Positions 21,084 to 30,700 of a DNA stretch of 64,000 bases are shown here, piece after piece. Below the pieces are notes generated by a model that was given only the letters and a program-made list of their open reading frames with translations, was not told the DNA's origin and ran no database searches. The translations under genes were made by a program, and so were the position numbers. Source of the DNA: Euglena gracilis (lineage: Eukaryota > Euglenida > Euglenophyceae > Euglenales); NCBI GenBank assembly GCA_039621445.1, contig CP154956.1, positions 20,611,295-20,675,294 on the forward strand, given 5' to 3'. The stretch's first letter is position 1. Each line of letters opens with the position of its first letter.

Positions 21084-21180
21084 GTGTACTTCCTTTCGTG
21101 AAAAATACACTGCAGAACAAGGGATGGGCAGTGCCAATACCTAATTTACTGTCGCGGATCTGGCGATCGGGGATCGTAGG
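21084..21180. repeat. 97-bp direct repeat Y, right copy
   Basis: Identical by eye to 17709-17805. It lies just upstream (minus sense) of the RT-RNase H start codon and directly abuts LINE F at 21181. Confidence 0.85.
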
Positions 21181-22948
21181 GTTGGTCTCAAAAATCGCGA
21201 AAGGTCCAGCGCAGGCGACCACGGGATGCCCTCGGGATACAGCCATTGCTGGACAAACTGCAAGGCATCGTGGGCTGGCAAGCCTGGTACCTAGACGATG
21301 CCCACATCATGGGCACACCGGAGCAGCTTGAGAGGGCAGTTCGGTTGATTGTGTCTGAGGGACCACGAATTGGTGTAGGTCTTAACTTGGCGAAATGCAG
21401 ACTGTGGGGTCCAGCCTTTGTGGAGCACGGAGAAGGCATCCTTCAGGGCATCCCGGTCGAACCTTTCACAGCCGGCACCGGCATTCGCGCACTGGGCGCG
21501 CCTGTTTGCCACCCGGGTGGAACGCCTGAATTTGCCTCCCTCCTTTGGGAGGAGCGCCTCACCGGGGTCCGGAAGGCGTGCCACCTGTTACAATTGGTGC
21601 CGTCACCGCATCTACAATTCACCGTGCTCAGGCAATGCCTTGATGCGTGCAAAGTGAATGATTTGCTGCGAACCACGCGCCTCTCGGGGGCAAAAATACA
21701 GTGCCATTCCTTCTCCAGCATCCTACGGGACACAATTTCGGTCATCACTGCCCGCCCAATGGACGACAAACAATGGGCACAAGCCTCACTTCCTGTCCGC
21801 TTGGGAGGACTGGGGATCCGAGACCCAGAAGTAGCCAGAACACCGGCCAGATGGGCAGCTATCCTGGATTTCCTCTCCCGAGTGGACAGCACTCTGGGCC
21901 TACCGGAAGGTTGCCCCCAGCTTCCACGAGACTATCGCGAGACGGGCTTGCTAATTTCGGGCCTCACCAAAGGGTTGGCACCTCTCACTGACATCCTTGC
22001 GGACCCAAGCAAAGTGAGCTCCTTGTCCCCAACAATGACGAGACAGAAATTCTGGACAGATGAGGTCGTAAAAGTACGGGCTGACCTACTTTTGGGCAGC
22101 TTTGGAGGAAACGACGCAGTCCGTTTTGCCTGCCAACGGAAGCCGCACGCCATGGCCTGGGCCGCGGTTAATCCCTCTGCTCCTCTAAAAACGCTCATTC
22201 CACCTGCCGAATTCAGAGCGCTGACGCAATGGTCCCTAGGGTGTGCAATTTGCCCGACAATGCCAGACGGTTCCTTGCCAGAATGCCCCCGTTGCCACCA
22301 GCAAATGGACGTTGGGGGGAATCACCTTGTCTGCTGCCCAAAAAACAACACTTTGCGGCGACATGGTGCCCTCCAAACGTTTGTCCTGGAGCTTGCAAGG
22401 AAAGCGGGATTCATGGCCCGAAGAGAAGAGGTGGCAGACAACCGAACAAGGCCCGGTGATGTCTTCATTACCAGATATGATGCTGACGGACCCGCAACAG
22501 TGGATGTCACGGTGCGTCACCCACTCCAGCCAGCCAATCCGGTCTCCACAAAAGAAGCTGTAGCACGGTGGCACGAACTACAGGAAACCGAAAAATGCCG
22601 CAAATACGCTGCCACCTGCGAACGCCTTGGGTGGACGTTCATCCTCTTTCGTGCTGGACTGCTTTGGGGGCGTGGGGGAGCAGGCTGCAACCTTCATCAC
22701 CAAATGCCTCCGCACTGTATTGGCTCAAACAGATGTTTCCCAACGACGCTCATCTGAAGCCTCCGTCTGGCAAACCCTGAGTCTCACATTGGCAAGAGAA
22801 GTGGCCCGCCAGCTGGCATGGGGTGCGGTGGCGGAGCCATCTGGAGCGGTGGATCCAACCACCCATAGCCCATATGCAATGGTGTGAGCAAAGATGACCT
22901 ACCACTCTCCCTTACCATCCCTCCAAAAAAAAACCCACACGCACACAC

Positions 22949-22950
<2 letters not shown>

Positions 22951-22987
<37 letters not shown>
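22951..22987. repeat. (CA)n microsatellite
   Basis: About 18 CA units in the 3' untranslated part of LINE F. Confidence 0.9.
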
Positions 22988-22988
<1 letters not shown>

Positions 22989-23154
22989 AGCCACCACGCC
23001 CTCCGCCTCTCACCCCCAACGCACCTCACACAACATCCGCCAAGTTTCTCCTCGCCCCTCCGTCTCCCCTGCTACCAAGGCCGCTCGGCTTTACCCGCCT
23101 TCTCGCGTACCTCATACAGTCCGCTGCTTCCGCTTCTGTATATAGCCCTCCCCT

Positions 23155-23214
23155 GAACACTCAAATCCAGTAGGCTGTGCCACTGGTCGGTGGACTCGGC
23201 TCGCCCCACCACCG
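23155..23214 (+). repeat. Conserved 3' terminus of the LINE family (LINE F)
   Basis: Same 60-bp block as at 14657, 17871 and 48724, ending CCCCACCACCG. It is followed by a GATGA repeat (23222-23242) and then the long direct repeat R. Confidence 0.75.
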
Positions 23215-23251
23215 CTCCCCTCGATGAGATGAGATGAGATGAGAAGTCAGA

Positions 23252-24040
23252 AAAGTGTTTCTCCCTCTTGGAATTCCTTGTTTATCTTTACCACCCCCCC
23301 CCCCCTTATTGTCCCACCGACCTCTCCCCGGGAGGCCCGACCGGACAATAAGGGGGGGGGGACAATAAGGGGGTACCAAAGGAATTTCATTGGCCGGGCC
23401 AAAAAATCCCTCGTCGGCCGGGGCCCAGGGACAATAAGGGGGGGGGACAATAAGGGGGGGGGGGTGGTATTCTGACTTCAGGTACAAACTATTTGAAGGA
23501 CAAGGAATGCAGTCATGCAACAGTTTTTGAACAGTGAAGCAGGTACGCCCATCTAAAAGTGTCTTGAAAAGAATGATTCTATTTTTTCTTTTCTAGTGCA
23601 TCTGGACCACTTTCAAAAATTTGGCATTTTCTCCAAAATTTGGTCCGCTGGGTGACAATTTTGAGTCCCACCCTCTTGTGTGGCATGTCTTCTGTTGGGA
23701 GTTCTGTTTTTTATATCATTTTCTGAGCGTCCTCGTGGTTTTCTGGTCGTGTTTTACAGTTTTGGAACTTTTGCTGCCATTTCACAAAGCTCCAGCTGCA
23801 GTTCTGTGTCTTGGGCCTGCTGATTTGGGGACATTTTGACCTTGCATTCTGTGTTTTCTTGCTTTCCAATTTACTTTCCTCGCCTTCAAACTGCAAATCT
23901 GTAAATTGAACCCCCGAACTGCCATTGCGTCATGTTTTTTTGTATCACATTGCCTGTCATCTTTTTTTTTGTCTTTCGTCTGTCATCCTTGCCTCACAGG
24001 TTGAAGTGTGAAGAAGCAGAAGATGAACCAAGAAGAGACG
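23252..24040. repeat. 609-bp direct repeat R, left copy (with MITE insert)
   Basis: Starts AAAGTGTTTCTCCCTC and ends CCAAGAAGAGACG. After removing the MITE at 23291-23467 it matches 48802-49410 almost base for base; the visible difference is near 23565-23595. It contains ordinary AT-balanced sequence and a plausible 3' splice site, CATCCTTGCCTCACAG, before GTTGAAGTG. It lies directly before the 5' edge of LINE A; its twin directly follows the LINE A 3' end. Confidence 0.85.
23291..23467. mobile_element. TA-flanked MITE with poly-C/poly-G ends
   Basis: Starts CCACCCCCCCCCC then TTATTGTCCCACC; ends GACAATAAGGGG, a G-run and TGG, with TA at 23289-23290 and 23468-23469. The empty site is preserved in the second copy of repeat R (TTTATCTTTATTCTG near 48834), so the insertion and its 2-bp duplication can be read directly. 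GGACAATAAGGGG units repeat inside. It is non-coding. Confidence 0.8.
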
Positions 24041-24254
24041 CACCGCTCCAGTGACCCTGCAGTGTGGGCCAAGCTGCAGGACCTGCACCCAACCGGTCGG
24101 CCAGTCAACCCCAATAACCTGCCGGGGAAGCTACCGCCGTTCCCGGACGGTCAACGCATTCGGTGGGAGGAGCTCCTGCGCGAGGCCATCCTGCGCTTCC
24201 CACGCACATCATCCCCCGGCCCCTCCGGTCTGCGCCCCTGTCACTTACAAGACG
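24008..24254 (+). pseudogene. LINE A segment 1: pre-RT region
   Basis: From 24041 the frame reads WAKLQDLHPTGRP ... then FPRTSSPGPSGLRPCHLQD. SPGPSGLRPxHL is the conserved block just before the RT palm of this family (compare APGPSGLRPQHL in LINE D). The frame is cut at 24254 by the LTR element and resumes in phase at 39180. The codons before 24041 (MKKQKMNQEET) belong to repeat R, so this LINE is 5'-truncated. Confidence 0.75.
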
Positions 24255-24894
24255 AGTTTCCCAGGGGGGGTCCCGGTCTCGCTGGGGTTCCGGCAGGGTG
24301 GGTCCCGGGTCACGGATCCGGCGAGGGGGGGTGCGCGGGTGGGCTCAGCCCCCACGGAGGCCCTGGGAAGCTCCGTGGGTGCTTGGAATGGGTTGGGATC
24401 CATTTTTTAGTATTCCCGGCGGCGGAGTGGAGGGGGGTGCCTCCTGCGATGCCTCTGGGGGTCTGCGGAGCCGCTTAGGTGGGCCCTCGCAGGGGGGGAA
24501 ATTGAGGGGGGACAGAGGGGGGGCGGAAAAGCCTGGGTGCTAGGGGTTTTCAGGGGGTGCTTCCCACCCTTATAGCCACTTAGCCCAGCCAAATCCAGCA
24601 AGTACCTTTGAAATTGCCTTGGGGCGCTCCTGGTAGGCCAATTCCTTGAGGTTTTCTTTGATCTCCTTGAAGGTAATTTCTCCTTTGGCAGTTTCCTTTG
24701 GTTTCTTTGAAATCTTTGTATTTGATTGAATTGAACAATTGAACTTGAAAACTTGAATTCCAATGCACAAATCAGATTGAATCCATGGAAACAAGGGAGC
24801 CTGCGGAAGGCAAATGCAGAAAGGGGGTGGTCAGGTAGTAGCGGAGGGTTCCGCTACTTTGTGTGCGCATGCGCTCAGGCCGCCGCCGCCCACA
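24255..24894 (-). repeat. 3' LTR (640 bp)
   Basis: Minus-strand ends are TGTGGGCGGC ... GGGAAACT. It is preceded in minus sense by a purine tract, GGAAGGGGAG (24895-24904), which fits a polypurine tract. By eye it is identical to 38540-39179. An AT-richer zone (24600-24780) adjoins G-rich sequence; a TATA box is not obvious. Confidence 0.9.
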
Positions 24895-27739
24895 CTCCCC
24901 TTCCTACCGAGGCGCCGGCCTCGCCTGCCTTTGGCTTACCCCGGCGGCGGGGGGCGGGAGCGGTGCGCACCAGGCATCGAGTGCACTATATACAAAAAAA
25001 GGAAAGGAACGTTATAACTGAGGGAAGCAATGATGGGGCCGTTCTGAGGGAACTTCGGCCTGGGGGTCGGCTTTGGCTCCGCCGTCCCTCCACAGAGCCC
25101 CGGGCGCGGAGCGCTGTGTGACTTCCCGCCGCAGCGGTGGAACCGGCTGCGGGCGGGGCTCTGTGGGCTCGGGTTGGGTGTGCGACCGACCGCCCACTCC
25201 CTGTTCGGAGGCGCTGGCAGCCTGGTGGGTGAGGATGTCGTCTGGGTTGACTTGCAGGCTGCGGCCAGGGAGTGGGTAAGGCATGTGCGCTCCCCGGCGG
25301 GCCTGGGGGCGTGCTCGGGCTCGCCCTTGGCCGGGGGGGGGGCGTGCCTCGCTCGGCCTGGGCCGCGCCGCTTGCCTCCACGGAAGCCTGGTTGGAGCTC
25401 ACAGCCCTTCGATCGTCTGCCCGCGGCGGACAATCCGGCTGGGGGCAAGCCTCCGTGTGGCAGAGGCGGGCTGCCTCCTGGGGCTGGCTGGTCGGTCTGG
25501 CTGGTGTGCGTGCTCCTGGCCTGGCGCCCTGGGGGGGGGGGGGGTTTTTTTTTTTTTTTTTTCCCCCCCGGGGGGGGGGGGGGGTTTTTTTTGTTTTTTT
25601 TTTTGGGCCGCCCCCTGGGGGGGGGGGGCGGTTTTTTTTTTTTTTTTTGGCCGCCCTCTGGGGGGGGGGGGGGGTGTTTTTTTTTTTTTTTTTTGGGCGG
25701 CCCGGGGGGGGGGGGGCGGTTTTTTTTTTTTTTTTTGCCCCCCCCTGGGGGGGGGGCGCTTTTTTTTTTTTTTTTTTGGCGCCGCTGGGCGGGGGCGCTT
25801 TTTTTTTTTTTTTTTTGGCCGCTCCCGGGGGGGGGGGGTTTTTTTTTTTTTTGCTTCCCTTGGGGGGTTTGGTGGCCCTTTTGCGCCCGGGGGGGGTCTG
25901 CCGGGTCTGGTTCCCCTCGTGGGGGGGGGGGCTGCCTTGGGCGCGTGCGGTCCCCTCCCGTTGTGCGCTGGGGGGGGGCTCGCGTGTTGTGCGCGGCTTT
26001 GGGCTGCCCTGCCCCTTGTGCGCTGGGGGGGGGCTCGCGTGTGGTGCGCGGCTTTGGGCTGCCCTGCGCCTTGTGCGGTGGGGCGTGCTGGCTGTGTGTT
26101 TTGTGCTGCCTTGGCTGTGGGGGGGTGCGCGCGGCGTGGCTGCCCTTCCCTGTGCTGGGGGGGGGCGTGCGCGCTTTCTGGGCTGCCCTTCTCTTGGGCG
26201 GGGGGGGTGCTGGCCTGCCTGCCCCCTCCGGGCCCCTTTGCTGGCTTGGCCCCTCTGGGCTCGTTGGTCTGCCCCGCTTCTGGTTTGCCCCTCGTGGTTC
26301 GTGGGGCCTTTGTCGTGGGGCTCGTCTTGCTGCTTGGCTCTGGGTTCCCCGCTCGTCCTGCGGTGGGGGTGGGGGTGGCTGGTCTCCTGTCTTTGGCTCT
26401 GGCTCTCCTGGGCTCTCCCGGGCCTTTTGGCTGCCTGGGGGGTTTTGGTTGGGTGTCCCCTCCCGGGCTGGCTCGGGGGGGGGGTCCCGCTGGTTGGCTG
26501 GCTGGGGGGGGTGCCCTGCCTTTGGCTGGCTGGGTCTGCCGGCTGGGGGGGTACCCTGCCCCTGGCTGGCTGGTGCTCGCTCGTGGCGCCTGGGGTGTGC
26601 ATGCTCTGCGGGTGGCGTGCCTGCTCTTGCCCCCCGCTGTTGCCTGGCGCCCCTTCCCACCTGGGCCGGGGTGCCGTGGCCTTCCTTGAGGCCGGGGTTA
26701 GGGGGTTCGGTTGTCCGGGAAAGGAAAGAGTGAGACAGGGAAAAGGTGCGGTCCAGGGTCAACCCTCGCCACAGGGTCAACCACAGCCTCCTGTGCTGCT
26801 CGCCGAACCGCACTGTCCACAGCTGCGCTGCACTGTTGAATTGAGAAAATCTGACGATGGGCACCAGGATGCAGATAAAACAATACGGTAAACGATGCAG
26901 ATTGAACAAAACGATGGTACTGCCCAAACCCCCTTACTCACCCCAGGTTGGCAGCAGGCTTTTCCGCTTTCCCCCCCGCCCCCCTCAGGCTTGGGTAGCC
27001 GGGGCAAACGGGCGGCGGCCGGCTGGGTCCGGTCCGCCAGGTCGCACCGTGGGCCGGCTGGGCCTTTAGGGCCGGTCCCTCCGGTGGTGGGCCCCCTACC
27101 CGCCTGGGATGCGAGGGACGGGTCACTGGGAAGCCTGGGTACGAACCGTCAGACCTGGGTGAGGCAGGCTCAGGCTCGGTGCCACACGGGCACGCACGGC
27201 TGCGTTGGGTCGCATGGTACCGTGCATGGGGTGGGACGTGCCATGGGGGCACGTGTTCGGGCGGTGCTGCGTGGTGACTGGTCGGTGTGCTGCGGTGCGG
27301 TGCGGTGGGAGACGGGTCGGTGGGTTGGAGGCTGAGGTGAGGGGAACTGCGGGGCTGCGGGATTGGGGTGGCACTGGGGTACGGAGCTGATGTATGGGTT
27401 GTGGGGAGAGGTTGGGGAAGCTAGAAGCTGAGGGTGCTGTTGGAGGTGGGAGCTATGTTGAGGTTGCCGCTTCTGCCGTTGTCAAGGCCAGGTGGACCCG
27501 ACCGGGCGCCTATGGTGGGCCTCTCTTTTGGCCTGCGTGGGCTTGGGCGTTTTTGGGGCTCTCCCCTTCCTGGCTTGCTGTTCCCTCGGCTGGTGTCGGT
27601 CTCTCCCGTTTCTCGTTGGGTGCTGTGGTGGCTCTTCGCCATTTTCTCTTGTGCTGGTGGGGTGTTTTTGTCTCTGCGGTTTTGCTGTCTCTCCTCTTGC
27701 TGGCGGCCCCGTCGCTGGGGTTCTGGGGGCTTCTGCCCC
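24895..27739 (-). other. GC-rich 3' region of the LTR element, no supported gene
   Basis: Lies between pol and the 3' LTR, where some elements carry an extra ORF. A 663-codon minus frame (24936-26927) and several long plus frames exist, but they come from strongly biased composition: proline/lysine/arginine runs on one strand, glycine/phenylalanine runs on the other. 25535-25860 holds eight tandem G-run/T-run units. No transmembrane or envelope-like pattern is convincing. I treat it as low-complexity DNA; an accessory ORF cannot be excluded. Confidence 0.5.
25535..25860. repeat. Tandem G-run/T-run array
   Basis: Eight imperfect units of about 35-45 bp, each a run of 8-16 G followed by 13-19 T with short linkers such as GGCCGCCC. 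All G and T runs lie on the plus strand, hence C and A on the element's sense strand. Neighbouring long frames are created by this bias. Confidence 0.85.
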
Positions 27740-30700
27740 TCACAGCTGCTGGTTCGCCTCCTTCTCCTCCCATGTCCACTCAGTGGGGGGCTCTTCCCAC
27801 TCAAGTGGCCACTTCTTGTCTTGCCTCGGTCCTCCTTCTACTGCTGACAGCCACACCCTGGACACCTCTGTTGGGTGTTTGGCCAGATGGGCCATGACAT
27901 CCTCCTTCAGGTTCTTCTTCTGGAAGTAATCAACGATGGGCTGACTGTAGCTGTGGAAGAAATGGTGGAGTGGTTCCCAGGTGAGTTCGGTGGAACCTTC
28001 CCACTGCACCTTGAACTCCAACTCTCCTCCTGGCGTTCTTCGGTGGGTCACCACTTTTTCGACGTTCCACTCATCGATCCCGGTTGGAGGATCTGACCGG
28101 GCCTGCTTGAAGTGGAATAGCTTCACCGGTGATCCCAGCTCTTCATCGCCCTCTGTGTACGCCTTCAGCTGGCACCGGTGTGCTTCTTGCATCCTTCCTT
28201 CCTGCAGCTCCACCACGTAGCCGTGCTCACTCCTCCTCTCCATCACGCGGCATGGGCCCAGCCAGTAGCTCTCCAGCTTCTCCCCTGGCCTGCCCCTTGG
28301 CCGCAGGTACCACGCCTTGCTGCCCACTTGCAGTGGTGGCAACTCCTTGCGTCGCTTGTTCAACTGCTCAGTCTTTTTATGGTGCAGCTGGTTCACGGTG
28401 TCTGCGACTTTCTTGTCCACCAACTTCTGCCGCTCGAAGAAGCTGACTGCATCTTCGGCCTTGGTGGGTGGCTCGTAGGGGACACCAGCATACGGCCGGT
28501 GCCTTCCATAGAGCACTTCATATGGTGATAGCCCGCTTGGTCCTTCTTTGTCGTTGAGGCGTTGGACAGCGATGGGGAGTGCTTCCACCCACGGAATTCC
28601 TTTCTCCTCGTGGATGTGCCGCAGCTGCTTCTGCAGTTGTGCCCCCATCTGCTCTGCTCTGCCGTTGGCGGGGTGGTGGTGTGCTTGGGAGTAAGCATGC
28701 CGCACGCCTTGCAGGGCACACATCGTTCGCCACCACGCTCCTGCGAAGTGGGGCCCCCTGTCCGAGGTGATCACACTTGGGATCCCATGGGGCGACCACC
28801 ACTTGCGGTACATCGCCTTGGCGACCTTGGCTGCCGTCAACCCCCTCGTGTGGTGTGCCGTGGCCACCACCCAGCCGCTGTGTCTGTCGACGCAGCCCGC
28901 GACGACATTGAACAGCTTGCCCTCGAACTCCACCTCGGGCATCACAAACAGGTCGATGCAGACGCTGGTCATGATGTGGGGCGGCACCGGTGTCGGTGTC
29001 ACCTTCAGGTGCAGCGGCTGATGGGGGTGTTCCACTGCTTGGCAGTAGCTGCAGATTTTCTGCATCCTCTCGGCCAGCTTCTTTGCCTCCTCCTCGTCGG
29101 CGAACTGGAAGAAACGGTGAGCCTCTTTCATCAGCATCTCGCCTGCCCAATGGCCCGTTTGGGCATGCTGTGCTCTGAGGACCTTGCCCACCAGGCCCGT
29201 TGGCACGCACCAGACCCCATCCTTCAGGAGCCTCTTGTGTTCAACCCGGTAGCCCTTGGGCCACGGGTCTCCGATCTTGGTGTCGTGCCACACGGTTTGC
29301 CATCTGGGGCACTTCTCGTAGTGCGGTCCCCAGTCCATGGTGTAGATGTCGATGTCCTCCTCGGCGTCTGCGGGGTCGGTGATGGGATGATCAGGGGCAG
29401 ATGTGGTTGGGGAGGATGTTGGGATGTCGGGTGATGATGAGGATGGTAAGGGTGCTGGGATGCTGGAAGACGGAGGTTGCGGCTGCATGATAGAGGTGTC
29501 GGGATGTTGATGGGGTGATGAGGTTGTTGGGTCGGCGGTTGATGTTGTGGCATCCTTTTCCTTGGGTGTTTCTGCTGTGGGTGCTGTGATTTCCACCACG
29601 TCCTCCTCGTCCTCCACTGAGTCCTTGGCTGATTTGCTGCTGGTCTGTGGGACTGCTGGCTTTTCGTTTTTCTTTGGCATGCTGCTGGCTTCTCTGGTGG
29701 GTCTGGTGGGTCTTGCTGTGCCTTGATGTGCTGGGCTTGGCGTCTCCATGTCGGTGGACCCCTTGGCTGTTGGTGCTGCCTGGTTCTTTTTCATCTGTGC
29801 TCGGGTGGTCACTGCCACTTCGGTGTTCTCGGTGGTTTTGTGCTTGAGTCGTATGATGCATACTTGCTTTTCTTCGGTGGCTGTGTCGATTGGGTGAGTG
29901 GCCTTTGGACACGATCTCTCCTCTTCCTTCTCCTTCTGGATTTGCTTTTGCATTTCTTTCGTGTCTTGATCGGTGCCATGCCAGGTGATGTCCTTGAAGC
30001 CTTGGCTGGCGGGATATGCCCATCTTGAGAGCGCATCTCCGATGGTGTTTGCTTGGCCTGGCACATGGATGACTTCCAGCCGGAAGTTGTTGAGCTTTGC
30101 ATGCCACCTTGCTCGGCGGCCTTGTGGGCCGACTCCTGCGACATGCTCTTTGTACCACCCTTGTAGGCTCTTGTGGTCTGTCAGCACCAGCACCTCGTTG
30201 TCCAGAATGTACGGCGCCCACTTGTCCAGGGCGGAGACGATTGCATACGTCTCCTTGTCCCTGGTGTCCCACTTCTGCCGTTGGCCATCGGTGAGCTTGC
30301 GGCTCATGAAGGCCACGGGGATGGAGGCACCTGGCTTGATGTCCGCGAGGGACGGGAGTCCTTCCACCAGTGGGAACTGCTCCAGCGCCGCACCCACCGC
30401 ATAGTCCGATGCATCTGTCCGAAGGACAAACGGCTTGGTGGGGTCCATGTGGTACAGCTCGAGGTCCGCCACGAGTGCCTGCTTCAGGCGCTCGAATGCC
30501 TTCTCTTCCTCCTTGGTCCATGTCACCGGGTGTTTGCTGCCTGCTTTGGCGAGCTCCCGGGGCAACTTCAGCTTTTCCTGCAGCGGTGCCGCATATTCGG
30601 CGAACATTCGCACGTATCCGCTGTAATAATTGCACAGCCCCAAAAATGCCCGGAGGCTGGAGACGTTCTTGGGCAGCTCCCACTTCTGGACAGCTGCCAG

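Larger units (their letters stand above)
17565..21180 (-). mobile_element. RT-RNase H retroelement with split direct repeats (DIRS/PAT-like order)
   Basis: Two repeats flank the 993-codon RT ORF. Repeat Y (97 bp) is at 17709-17805 and again at 21084-21180. Repeat X (ATCCGCGAAGCATGGGA ... GGACAACACACCC) is at 17565-17604 and at 17806-18043, the latter split by a 190-bp insert. Read on the minus strand the order is Y, ORF, X, Y, gap of about 100 bp, X. This matches the A1-ORF-B1-A2-B2 scheme of PAT/Ngaro-type DIRS elements. There are no LTRs, no integrase and no recognised tyrosine recombinase, so it would be non-autonomous or internally deleted. The DIRS reading is inference from order; exact ends are uncertain. 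Confidence 0.5.
21181..23214 (+). pseudogene. RLE-type non-LTR retrotransposon 3' half (LINE F), 503-codon open frame
   Basis: Uninterrupted frame 21246-22757, with a degraded RT segment before it (21200-21245, shifted by one base). The order is: RT box C WQAWYLDDAHIMG; thumb GVGLNLAKCRLWGP and GTGIRALGAPV; VLRQCLDACKVNDLLRTT; connector RLGGLGIRDPE. Then come a Cys/His motif, CPRCHQQMDVGGNHLVCC, and a restriction-like endonuclease core, RTRPGDVFITRYDADGPA then TVDVTVRHPL with ATCERLGWTFILF after it. The spacing CxxC-H-C then RP-D-12-DVTV fits R2/CRE-clade endonucleases. The 5' RT palm and all N-terminal domains are missing, cut at the Y repeat. The untranslated 3' region holds a (CA)n tract and ends in the 60-bp family tail at 23155-23214. 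Confidence 0.85.

Noticed and set aside
17709-21180. Conventional LTRs for the RT-RNase H element
   Set aside because: The 97-bp repeats lack TG...CA ends, PBS and PPT, and the extra X repeat outside the left copy does not fit a simple LTR layout.
24936-26927. 663-codon minus ORF and equally long plus ORFs between pol and the 3' LTR, possibly an env-like gene
   Set aside because: Both strands are open because of G/T homopolymer arrays and extreme composition; residues are runs of P, K, G and F, with no signal peptide, domain or conserved pattern.
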